NCBI GenBank assembly: GCA_015039365.1
Contig: WION01000037.1
Location: forward strand, 124,001 to 188,000
Direction of reading: 5' to 3'
Origin: Amanita rubescens
Lineage: Eukaryota > Basidiomycota > Agaricomycetes > Agaricales > Amanitaceae
Length of the DNA: 64,000 nucleotides
Shown here: positions 10,031-21,637 of the stretch, piece after piece
Layout: each line of letters starts with the position of its first letter
Numbering within the stretch: the stretch's first letter is position 1
The notes under the pieces: model-generated
Database searches by the model: none
What the model was told of the DNA's origin: nothing
What the model saw: only the letters and a program-made list of their open reading frames with translations
Position numbers and translations under genes: made by a program

Positions 10031-10227
10031 TGTTGGAATTCCGGGTGGATCAAACGACTCCGTGACCACCTCGAGGAAATCCTCGCGTCCACCTCGCGTC
10101 CACCTCGTTCCTATTACATCATTACAGTACTTAATTCCCGGACTAAGTATAAATAGTACCTAGATACTATTGAATATACTCACGCGTTTGCCTCCCCAAT
10201 GCTCGCCGTGTGACCGTTCCTCCAACA
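10031..10227 (+). repeat. 3' LTR of the gag-only copia-type element
   Basis: Same length and, by eye, the same sequence as 8658-8854, including TATAAATA at 10148-10155. It is followed by the CTCAC target duplication. Confidence 0.95.
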
Positions 10228-11174
10228 CTCACATTTGCAAATTCGACTTGAAACCGGGCCTCATCAACACCCTGTGCATTGTCTCATACTACTATTCTCA
10301 CCTCGCGTATCAATTGTTTCTACTCTCGCCGCCGTGTGTATTCAAGCCTGGTGTATTGTCTCGTGTACTCCGCCTCGTGTAACGCCTCGTATTGGCATCT
10401 GTATTCTCGCCCTGGTGCTAGTCAAGTGTATCACTGCCAACTTGAAATTGTAGTATTATTGTGACTAAATAGAATATGTTGACATGTTTCAAAGATAGCG
10501 TGCCATATTGGTTGCTTTCAAAGTACGAAAACTGGTAGAGCTCTCTTTCAAAGGTAAAAATAAGGACGAAAGTGATCACGGATGATCACGGATGATCACG
10601 AGTGATCACGGACGATCACAGGTGAACGTTTTTGGAGTAAAATCGAAAGAGCAGGGATGATCACGAAGTGTTCACGACCGGGGGGTCGGAAGGGAGAAGT
10701 AGTGATCACGGATGATCATGCGTGATCATGCGCGATCATCCCGGTTCACGATGATCACTGGCGATCATTCGTGATCACTCGTGATTTGGGTGTTTTTAGG
10801 GTCGTTGTCCAGTTTGGCGCAACATAGGTATCCTTTTGTTTACATATGTTAAGGGCCAATCTCTCTGGTGCGATACGCTTACTTAAGCTCGTCAAGCGCA
10901 CCATGGTGAACATTTATCTGCCCACCGACCGCACGAGAGACTAGGAGTCTGTCTCGCCATGTGGACTTTGCATGTCTCTCTACCTGTGACACTCCGTTAA
11001 CAGCACGTCACAGAGGCTCAGTCGGCAGTCTCCGAAGATAGTAATTACACCGGGTTTCACAAAAAGAATGTAGTTTGCAGGCAGTATCAAAGGGGTATTT
11101 GAATAAAGCAGAGACAGAACTATGCACACGAGACGGGGGAATAAATGGAGGCCAATTCTACTTAACGGAACATA
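10228..11174. other. Intergenic stretch around the 10-bp array
   Basis: Host sequence to the right of the copia-type element, up to the ARF6 stop codon. Apart from the 10-bp TGATCA arrays I see no coding exon, tRNA or element end here. The last 100-200 bp is probably the 3' UTR of ARF6. Confidence 0.6.
10571..10790. repeat. Two arrays of 10-bp units centred on TGATCA
   Basis: 10571-10620 is five consecutive 10-bp units of the form RRYGATCACG. 10701-10790 is a second run of about nine units (GATGATCATG, CGTGATCATG, CGCGATCATC and so on). About 80 bp between them holds one more copy near 10660. Each core is palindromic, so the array looks the same from both strands. A period of 10 bp places every core on the same face of the helix. 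No ORF crosses it. Confidence 0.85.
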
Positions 11175-11966
11175 TCACTGTTGCCGTTTCTTCACGTTCT
11201 GCGACAGCCATTGTAATCCTTCAAAAAGACCTTCTCCTGTTGTTGCACAACTAGCAGCGACGTCGAGCCAAAAACAGCAATTCATGTCGAATTACGCACC
11301 TTGGGTGAACATACCACGATCTATCACGCATCCGATGCAGACCAAGTTTCTCCGTCACTTCGGCAGGTGACATGGCTATGAGAACAAATTAGCTATATGA
11401 GGAGCGGGAAGAAATAACGATACCTCCAGGCAAATCCTGCTTATTGGCGAAAACAAGCAACAAGCATTCTTTCATTTCCCGATCACTTAAAATTCGATGA
11501 AGTTCTTGTTTCGCCTCCTCGATTCGTTCGCGGTCTTGACTATCCACGACAAAAACAAGACCCTGCGTCCCGGTATAGTAATGCCTCCATAGAGGCCTAA
11601 TCTTGTCCTGACCACCGACATCCCATACATTGAACCTGACATTCTTATACGTTACGGTCTCTACGTTGAAGCCCACTGTAAAGCGATGAGCCTTGGTTGC
11701 GGGAAATAAACCGACAGAGTACAGACCGGTTGGAATGGTCGTAACAGATTGATTAAGTTTCAGCTTGTATAGGATAGCTGTCCCTCTGGGTTTTAATATG
11801 TCCAGAACATGGATATGTGCACTGACTTGTTTTTCCCGCCGCGTCCAAACCAAGCATGAGGAGACGCATTTCCTTATTACCAAAGAGTTTGCCTAAAAGT
11901 TTCAGTGTCGGGTTTCAGCGGTACCACGGTAGACGGACCTAAGGCCTTCGACAGATTGCCGCCCAT
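11175..11966 (-). CDS. ARF6: ADP-ribosylation factor 6-like small GTPase
   Basis: Six exons give about 182 aa. The first exon starts MGGNLSKAL with Gly2 available for N-myristoylation. The P-loop GLDAAGKTT is split by an intron, then come [20 protein letters not shown], the switch II motif [13 protein letters not shown], the ARF6-typical [14 protein letters not shown], and NKQDLPG. The last two exons supply the region around [14 protein letters not shown] and a C-terminus ending KKRQQ, with TGA at 11175-11177. QSVTTIPT and HYYTGTQG separate it from ARF1. ARF6 cycles GTP at the plasma membrane and endosomes in endocytic recycling and polarity. It is divergent with DBF2 (185 bp between start codons). 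An ArfGAP gene lies 13 kb away. Confidence 0.93.
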
Positions 11967-12151
11967 GATGAAGATTGCCCAAGGAGAAAAAAGGCGGAAG
12001 GAGTGTTAAATGAACATGGTGTTGGTGACCGTTCTCCAGCATACACAAATTAAAATCACGTGACACACGGCAACTTCCGACCCTTGTTGGGACTCGCTGA
12101 ACGGCAACAGCGAAATTGGATGGGCCTTGATCGGCTTATCGAGATATCGCG

Positions 12152-13942
<1,791 letters not shown>

Positions 13943-14038
13943 CGTTTACGTTGATACCCATCGACACAATCCATTCCCAAGTTTGCAGTAGTAGAATTTG
14001 AACGTGACTGTGACATAGTACCATTAAAAGTGACAAAA

Positions 14039-14693
14039 ATGTTGAGAGCGCACAAGATTGGCAAGTTTACAGGTACAGCTACGGCTTAACGGTTCATTCT
14101 AATTCTCATACCAGGGTCTTTATTGTTTTGTCCAAGCTGTGGGACTCTCCTGGCTTTGCCAAGGGATGGGGAGTCCTTTGTCACCTGTGAACAATGTAAC
14201 CATGAAGAACCTACAAGTTGTACGTGACCAGCAGCAGTTCACCCTGCTGCGCGCCTAAACCACAGTAATGATAAGCATACGAGAACATCGAGATAACCAC
14301 GCGCTCACACCCTGAGGCATTTCCTTCTGCCCTGAGACAGAAGAGGAAAACTCAAACGAAGAGGCACGACACGCGCGATCAAGGTACCCTGGTGGGGTTC
14401 CTAGCACTTCGATTCTGAAACCATAGGCTAACTCGCATATGCAAAATAGGTGTCCGAAAAATGCCCGGCTTGTGGGCATTTGCAAGCATATTCCAAGGAG
14501 ATGCAGGTCAGGATTACGGTTGAACGCGGAGCGGGTACTAACTGTATCACCAGTTACGAAGTGCAGACGAAGGATCGACGATTTTTTACACAGTATGTCT
14601 CTGTTATGATATAAACGCAAACACAGTAATCATGAACATGCATGACACGTGTAGTGCAGCTCATGCAAGCACGGATGGCGTGTTAATAATTAA
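14039..14693 (+). CDS. RPA12: RNA polymerase I subunit A12.2 (Rpa12)
   Basis: Rebuilt from five small exons. Exon 2 encodes an N-terminal zinc ribbon (CPSCGTLLALPRDGESFVTC followed by EQC). Later exons read SSYENIEITTRSHPEAFPSA, a linker KRKTQTKRHD, then the C-terminal TFIIS-like ribbon: CPACGH, the catalytic acidic hairpin LRSADEGSTIFYT, and a final exon CSSCKHGWRVNN with TAA at 14691-14693. Total about 127 aa, normal for the family. A12.2 supports RNA cleavage, proofreading and termination by Pol I in the nucleolus. The first-exon start MLRAHKIGKF is the least certain part. The gene ends 8 bp from the OST5 stop codon on the other strand. Confidence 0.9.
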
Positions 14694-14701
14694 GCGCCTC
14701 A

Positions 14702-15041
14702 CTATACGTACACACCCACGCTGCAAAATAGAGCCACCACGCCGAAGCCACCAAGTATGCCTGCAGCCGAGGCAACGACTGTTTCTCGGATTGGAATTGC
14801 ATCTTTTGGTAAACTAAATAGAGGTTTAGTGATGGCGTTGGATTTGTAGAGTAAACCTTACGTGGAAAAGTAGAATGCAAGGGCGAAGGTGAGCCCAAGT
14901 GAGAGGAAGGCCAAGTAAGGCAGTAAAGCTAGTGGGACTACGGGAGAAAACGGCGGCAAGAGTGCATGCAGGGTCTAGTGGAGAGATGAGGATGAAGCGC
15001 AAGGAGTTGGAGACACGAACCTTTATGGAATCATAGTCCAT
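14702..15041 (-). CDS. OST5: Oligosaccharyltransferase subunit Ost5 (TMEM258-like)
   Basis: Three exons encode about 81 aa: MDYDSIK, then (after an intron ending CCACTAG) TLHALLPPFSPVVPLALLPY running into the first membrane helix, and a last exon LPKDAIPIRETVVASAAGIL leading into the second helix and the ending FCSVGVYV. Two membrane helices joined by a short cytosolic loop and a terminal (V/I)GVYV match Ost5/TMEM258. The protein sits in the ER membrane and helps hold the catalytic STT3 module of N-glycosylation together. Stop codon TAG at 14702-14704. The gene is tail-to-tail with RPA12. Confidence 0.82.
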
Positions 15042-15166
15042 TTGTGCTGTGGCTGCGCTGGGGCGACGTGTCCACAGCGACTTTACTTAAAGAATTGAGA
15101 CAAACACGTGTCATCAACCTTCAAATTCATCCGCCGCTCTACACTCCACTTCATCCTCTCCATCCC

Positions 15167-15835
15167 ATGTCTGCTACTCAGCGCATTCAGCAACATCCTC
15201 TCTACATTCAGGCCCAGACCAGGCTTGCTTATCATGTCGGTCAACTCGACAAAGAGGTGTGTTTTCATTTTTCGTTTTTTTTTTTGTTCTTTTTTTCCGT
15301 CACCTCCGGATTATCTCACTCCACCCTCGCTCAGCTTAACAAATATCCTGCGTTAACCCAATTCGAGAAGCGCACTCAAGTGCCAAAACCTTACATCGCC
15401 ATTGGCGGTGTTGCCCTCATCGTAATCCTACACCTGGTGAATTCCCTAGCCGCACCCGTCTCCAATCTTGTCGGTTTCGTCATCCCGGCTTTCCTGTCCT
15501 TTAGAGCCATTGAGTCACCATCTCCGGGCGATGACGTTCAGTGGCTCACATATTGGATCGTTTTTGCCGCCTTCAATTTCGTCGAAAGTTTCGCCCTCCG
15601 CGTCGTGCTCTACTACTTCTCTTGGTACTTCCCTGTCAAGACCCTCTTCCTCCTTTGGCTCCAGTTACCCGCATTCAGAGTAAGTCGCCATGTTCGCTGG
15701 CCACAAACATAAATTGACACATCCATCTAGGGAGCGCAAACAGCCTATCTAGCTGTGTTAAAACCCGTGCTTTCCAATGTGCATTCTGGCCGAGTCGTTG
15801 TTCCCCCCTCCACGAACACCGAAGCGCATGAGTAA
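15167..15835 (+). CDS. YOP1: ER-shaping protein Yop1 (TB2/DP1/HVA22 family)
   Basis: Three exons. The protein starts MSATQRIQQHPLYIQAQTRL, continues LNKYPALTQFEKRTQVPKPY and has two long reticulon-like hairpin membrane segments (IAIGGVALIVILHLV and the LVGFVIPAFLSFRAIESP region, then WIVFAAFNFVESFALRVVL and the following YFPVKTLFLLWLQLP). The hallmark YPAL, FRAIESP and WIVFA motifs of DP1/Yop1 are present. About 180 aa, the usual size. Yop1 with reticulons curves tubular ER and interacts with Rab GTPases. It starts 125 bp from the OST5 start, divergently. Confidence 0.93.
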
Positions 15836-16361
15836 AATAGTGTCAGAGAGTTTCTATTTCGTTTTTCTACTACTCGTTTAGTGTTCCTTACCACTCGTAT
15901 ATGTTAGCGACTGGTCATCATAGACTACTATTTGTAACGACCGTGTTTTCCCCTTACATAACGGAGATACTGCTATGAAACATTTTCCACCCCTGCCCCG
16001 CGACGCCAATCAGAAGTGATCACTTTATCATTTATGGTCGTCTGACTACATGAGCGGCTTGCTCAGAAATCGTGAAAGCAACTTCCTGCACTTTTACAGC
16101 GGCCAAACAAGCACTGACCTCTAAACTTGGCCTATCGATCCCCCGTGCGCCCGGTCATGGCAGGTGATCTGATGGCCCGGATGCAGGCAGCCACAGCTTA
16201 AACGAATAGCCCGAAACCGTTCAAGAGAGATATCAATAGCTGGCTGCACGTCAAAACCTCATCAGCGTTCTCGGCACTATAATTGACACAAGCTGCAGCT
16301 CGCACAGCTCCACCATCATATTTCTACCCGTGCCCGACTCTCTTGATGTTTTCCGTTTCCT
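15836..16361. other. Intergenic, YOP1 3' flank and transporter promoter
   Basis: Contains the 3' UTR of YOP1 and the upstream region of the first UNC93-like gene. I see no further exon or repeat. Confidence 0.5.
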
Positions 16362-18662
16362 ATGACTGATACTTCGGACAAAGACTTTACTGCGACTACA
16401 AGCACCTATGATTCACCAGGAGAGGAAATCTTCGTTCGCCGCCCAGGATTCATCAAGGCTTTGTATTATCATCCATTGACACAGGTCGGAAATCGTACAG
16501 CTCTCAAGTCCTTCACTGACGGGCGTCAGATATGACTATAGGTCATCATGTTGGCGGTTATATGCTTCATGTGTCCAGGTCAGTTTCTAACATGATAGGT
16601 TGGTTTCTACAAATTTAACAGCACATGAAGGCCTTTTCAATGCCTTGAATGGCCTTGGAGGGGCAGGCCAATTCAATACAAAGACGAGCGCCAACGCTAA
16701 TGCCGCCCTGTATGCGACATTCACCCTGGGCGCATTCTTCGCAGGGTATGGCTAGGTATACTGGCCCGAGTTTGAACTTGTCGTCTAACAGCTACACCGG
16801 TCTTCAGATCAATTAATAACAAGCTTGGGTCTCGCTCGACATTATTTCTAGGAAGCTTAGGTTATGGTCTCTATATTGGCTCTTTCTTGTGACCCTCTGC
16901 ACTTTCAGAGTTGTGAGCCTAGGCTGACTGTTGATCAGGGCATTCAATAAACATCGGAATGCGGCTCCTTTCGTGATATCCTCTGGTGTTATTCTAGGTT
17001 TTTGCGCTGCTATGCTATGGACCGCTCAAGGGTCGCTGATGTTATCATACCCCACGGAATCTCAAAAAGGAAAATTTATCGCTGTGTTTTGGTTGATCTT
17101 CAACATGGGCGCTGTGGTCGGCGCTAGCGTTTCCTTAGGACAAAACTTTCATTCAACAGTAAGTGCCTTCCACCACTACACGTCCGAAAATATTGATCAG
17201 GCTGCAAGGCAAACTCCGGTGAGCCATTCGTCCTCGGATGTACGATAAACTCAATCAATTAAACAGTTGGAAACGTTACCTACGTGAGCACTGCTTTCCC
17301 AGAAACTTTGTTATTATTGACGAAAACCCCATCCTAAGATCATTTTCCTCATCCTGACCCTGACAGCTGTACCAATACCGTTATTGATGGTGGACCCCAC
17401 CAAAATGATAAGGACTGACGGGAGTTTCGTCACAGTTCCTCGACATCCATCATGGAAAGTTGAGTTCTACGGATTATGGGTGACCCTCAAGACAGATCCA
17501 ATGATTTTACTGCTTTTCCCCATGTTTTTTGCGTCAAATTGGTTTTACACCTGGCGTAAGGCAATCTCTCATGTTTAGACCCTTTGCGTTTACAGACCCT
17601 TACAGAATTTAACGAATACAATGACGCCGTATTCAATATCCGGGCCCGTTCACTGAATAACGTCGTATACTGGATAGCGCAGATCATGGGATCTATCATT
17701 ATCGGCTTTATCCTTGACCAGCGATGTATAAGCCGTCGGGTCAGAGCCTTCACCGGATGGTCAATTCTCGTTGTCATGGTTTTCACCGTACACATCTGGG
17801 CATATTTAACTCAGATGTAAGACTTACTACCTCAACCTCCCAAATGGTCATTCACAACATCTTTTTAGTGATTACACAAGGCAATCAGCTTTAAATGTTC
17901 CCGATGCAGAGAAGGTGGATATATTCTCCCCAGGTTATGGCATCAAAATTGTCTTCTATATTTTTTGTGGTTTCCTTGATTCTATGTGGCAAACGGGTGT
18001 ATATTGGTTGATCGGAGCAATGTCCAATGACCCCGCAAAACTGGCGCATTTCATCGGCTTTTGTCAGTGATTTTTTTTCTTCCTGTATTAAAACAGCACC
18101 GGGTGACGCCCTTTTCTGGTACAGACAAATCTATTCAATCAGCGGGTGGAGCTGGCGTCTGGAGAGCAGATGGTGCAGGGACCCCGTAAGCGCATTGACT
18201 CGATGGATTTAATATACTGACGCAGGTCGAAGTTATTTTAATGTTTTCCTTTCAACATGGGCATTGCTGGCCGCGGGATTGGTATTTGCGTTCCCGATGA
18301 TCTATCTTAGGGTGAAGGATTCGACGGAGTATCAAGATGAAGTTCTGTTTGTATCGCCTACATTCACTGGAACGACTACTAACGCATCGCCGCAGGGCGC
18401 GAATGGACGACCACGGACACATTATCGCCGAACCATCAAGGCGATATTAGATCGGTTTGAAAAGTTGTGTCCATATCGGACCTGCCTTTGTAATCTAGTG
18501 CTAGATAAGTTGTACCATCCCTCTTTACCTACTACCCATGATAAGGATAATAAAACATGTGACAGTCATCTTCGTTGTATAACCTTGTGTAGCCTGCTAC
18601 ATACACTATCCTTGCATGGAACGACCTTAACTTATTATGGGAATGTCATCAACGTCATTTAG
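16362..18662 (+). CDS. UNC93-like MFS transporter, first tandem copy
   Basis: Starts MTDTSDKDFTATTSTYDSPG and has about ten exons. The family signature CPGLFNALNGLGGAGQ is formed across an intron that ends CACATGAAG. Eleven to twelve membrane segments follow, with the typical AMLWTAQGSLMLSYPTESQK loop, a RTDGS motif, LFPMFFASNWFYTW, the SLNNVVYWIAQIMGS helix and GAMSNDPAKLAH. The C-terminal helix LLAAGLVFAFPMIYLRVKD is followed by a longer tail than in the neighbour copy, so its end at 18662 is less sure. UNC93-like fungal proteins are multispanning membrane proteins of poorly known substrate. This gene and the next at 19243 are tandem paralogues in the same orientation. Confidence 0.85.
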
Positions 18663-19242
18663 ATCAGGGTTGGCCCGAGACGCAAACCTTACTATTTTCT
18701 CCATATGGCGACCATCATAATTATGCAGAGGAACAAATGCACATCACGGGTTTCATGGTGGCAAATGATGAGTCTTGCTAGTTCTGCTGTAACCCTGTTG
18801 AACGCCGCGCGGCACGATGCTATGAATAGCTTCAAACCAAACCACATGTCCACACAGGAGCCGTCAGTAAACCAGATGCGTTAAACCTGGACGCTAGGTT
18901 GACGTATCATGAAATGGTTATCAAACCCGGTGAGGTGAGCATGTGAATCCTTGGTAGTGGTTGGGGAAAGAAGCTGACCATGATGAGATGGCACATGCCT
19001 TGCTAAGGCTTGCTTGCAGTGCCTCGCGCGCTGCTCTTACCGAACGACGGGCATGACCCCCCGACTATGATACGAGTCCATACATCCACAATGTCCAGAT
19101 GCTATGATAAATTGAATGTGACAGCATGCTTCCTCCTGGTCGTGGGACTTTGATTGGGTACATAATTCCTGCACTAGCTTCCTGACGGTAGGTACTTGCC
19201 CCGTGCTGGTCGCCCCCAGACCAACTCTCTTCGCCTGACACA
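18663..19242. other. Spacer between tandem UNC93-like genes
   Basis: About 580 bp with no readable exon; presumably the terminator of the first copy and promoter of the second. No obvious repeat that would mark the duplication junction. Confidence 0.5.
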
Positions 19243-21291
19243 ATGTCTGACGTCGTTGAGAAAGAGAAGGGATACAATAGCGACAGTGACTCCCAACAGC
19301 CCCGGTATGAGCGTCCAAAGGGCCTGAAAGGCCTTTATATGCATCCAGTGACGCAGGTTCGTATCCCAGTTACTCGCAAATGATTGCTTTTAACATGACG
19401 GCTAGGTGGTAATGCTTGCATTCATCTGTTTTATGTGTCCAGGTATCAGTTTTTTCTTTCCTTTTGCCTGTGACCCAGATTTAGCTTTCCCGAGGTCTTT
19501 TCAACGCGGTCAACGGTCTGGGCGGAGGCGGTCAACTCGATGAAACCACAAGCGCGAACTCCAACACCGCGTTGTATGCGACGTTTTCCGTTTGCGCTTT
19601 TTTCGCAGGGTATGTTCTGAACCTGACTTCAGGTTCTTCACTTTACGTATATTATAGTTCAATCAACAACAAGTTGGGATCCAGGGTCACACTACTTCTA
19701 GGAAGCATCGGATACTGCCTCTACATTGGATCTTATCTGTAAGTCTTGTCAACTTGGAAAGAGAATATCTGGCAAACAAATGGCCCAGTGCTCTGAACAT
19801 TCATCCCGCCACCGCCAAAGGATTCGCCATTGCTTCAGGCGCGATTCTCGGCATATGTGCCGGACTTCTTTGGACAGCACAAGGCTCATTGATGATGGCC
19901 TACCCGACTGAAGCACAGAAAGGCAGATTTATCAGTATTTTCTGGTCCATTTTCAATCTGGGTGCGGTTGTGGGTGCTGCTGTCGCATTAGGCCAAAATA
20001 TTCACTCAAAGGTGCGCCGCAATAATCGTGCTCGGCAACCTAATTCAACGAATCCATCACCTCTAGGCCAATCAAGGTATACCTAAGCTTAACTTTCGTA
20101 TGAACGTTTTGACTAAACATCTCATATCTCAGTTGGTAATAGCACCTATGTATATTTCATTTTTTGACTGTTCGACTGGTGTCTGATCTTTTCGCAGATT
20201 GCTTTCATTATTTTAACTGGGATCGGAGTAACGATTCCATTGTTTATGGCCGATCCTGAGAAGATGATTAGGACCGACGGCACGAAGGTCGTCATTCGAC
20301 GTCACCCGTCCTGGAAGACCGAAATATACAATTTGTGGGTGGCTTTGAGGACTGATCCAATGATTATTCTTCTATTTCCCATGTTCTTGGCTTCGAACTG
20401 GTTCTATACGTGGCGTAAGCAAACTACTCACATTATGATTATGCCTGTTCACTGAACCTACAGAGTTCAATGAGTATAATGGTGCAATATTTAGCATCAG
20501 TGCACGTTCGCTGAATAATCTCGTTTATTGGATTGCCCAAATCATTGGCTCCGTAGCCATAGGTTTTGTTCTTGATCAGAAGGGCATAAGGCGTCGGGCG
20601 CGTGCCTTCATCGGTATCGGTATATTAACGGCATTGGTTTTCTTGGTACATATCTGGGCATATTTCTACCAGAGGTGCGGTTCAAAAATCGTTGACTTCT
20701 TTAACTGAGACCCTTCCTCCAGACAATACACGAGGCAGTCGGCTGCTGCTAATACGACAAACCGAATTACAATCGGAGACAATGGTTATGTGGGCCGAAT
20801 CATGCTATATATTTTCTGCGGGATATTGGATGCTGTATGGCAAACAACGACCTATTGGCTTATGGGCGCCATGTCAAATGATCCCGCTAAGCTAGCTCAC
20901 TTCGCCGGTTTCTGTACGTCTCCTTGTTAATTACAGCCCTTACACATGTTTTTGACAGCCTCCATCTCCAGATAAATCTATTCAGTCAGCGGGTGCTGCT
21001 GGAATGTGGGCCGCGGATGCGCGTGGAAGACCGTGAGTTCACAAACACTGAAGTTACTTTAACTTCATGTCTCTCTGCAGATACATAAATATATTCATCT
21101 CTACTTGGGTTCTTCTCGTGGCCGGTATTATTTTCGCCTTACCTATGGTTTATTTTCGAGTCAAGGATCACACAGATGAAGCTTCGTATGTACCCTCCAG
21201 CTCTTTGTCGTCATATATTTACAGTCACTCTAGGACCCCGGATGACCACGATCATGTTTTACCGACTGAAGGCGCAGTAACGAAAGATTGA
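19243..21291 (+). CDS. UNC93-like MFS transporter, second tandem copy
   Basis: Starts MSDVVEKEKGYNSDSDSQQP. Exons align one for one with the upstream copy: HPVTQ|VVMLAFICFMCPG, then NAVNGLGGGGQ, LLWTAQGSLMMAYPTEAQKG, RTDGTKVVIRRHPSWK, LFPMFLASNWFYTW, SLNNLVYWIAQIIGS, WLMGAMSNDPAKLAH and a last helix LLVAGIIFALPMVYFRVKD. The shared intron positions show an old gene duplication with clear sequence divergence, mostly in the N-terminal tail and the loops. The C-terminal tail is short and acidic. Likely a plasma or internal membrane transporter or regulator; substrate unknown. Confidence 0.87.
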
Positions 21292-21637
21292 TGTGTATTA
21301 TTAAAGTACTTTGTTGATTTTCACTCCCAAATCATTGTAAATTTGTAAATGTTGACATTTTGAGTATGATAAATCAGTGAACACTACTAACGAGCCGCTG
21401 GAGCGCTGACACGAACCTTGCGCCCGATTTCTTTATATAAAACCGTTTAAATCTGAAATCTAAGTAGAGGAGGATGAAGAGAAAAACCAAGTCAGCATCT
21501 TATCTTATCGCTAAATGTTTCCCACGTTTTGCAGAATTTACCATGAGAGTGACCTCGCGGGGCATGGCACATCGCATGCGATTGTTTGTCCAAAAGTCAC
21601 TGCAGACAGACATTCTTACTTTTCATCGATTATCGCG

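Larger units (their letters stand above)
8658..10227 (+). mobile_element. Gag-only Ty1/copia-type LTR element (TR-GAG-like), complete
   Basis: Two 197-bp LTRs that I read as identical (8658-8854 and 10031-10227) flank 1,176 bp that encode only a copia-type Gag. The element is 1,570 bp long and is bracketed by a perfect 5-bp target duplication CTCAC (8653-8657 and 10228-10232). A purine-rich tract GTGGGGGTG precedes the 3' LTR. No protease, integrase, RT or RNase H can be read in any frame. Identical LTRs show very recent insertion, so it must be moved by enzymes of a partner element. This architecture is that of plant TR-GAG elements. Confidence 0.92.
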
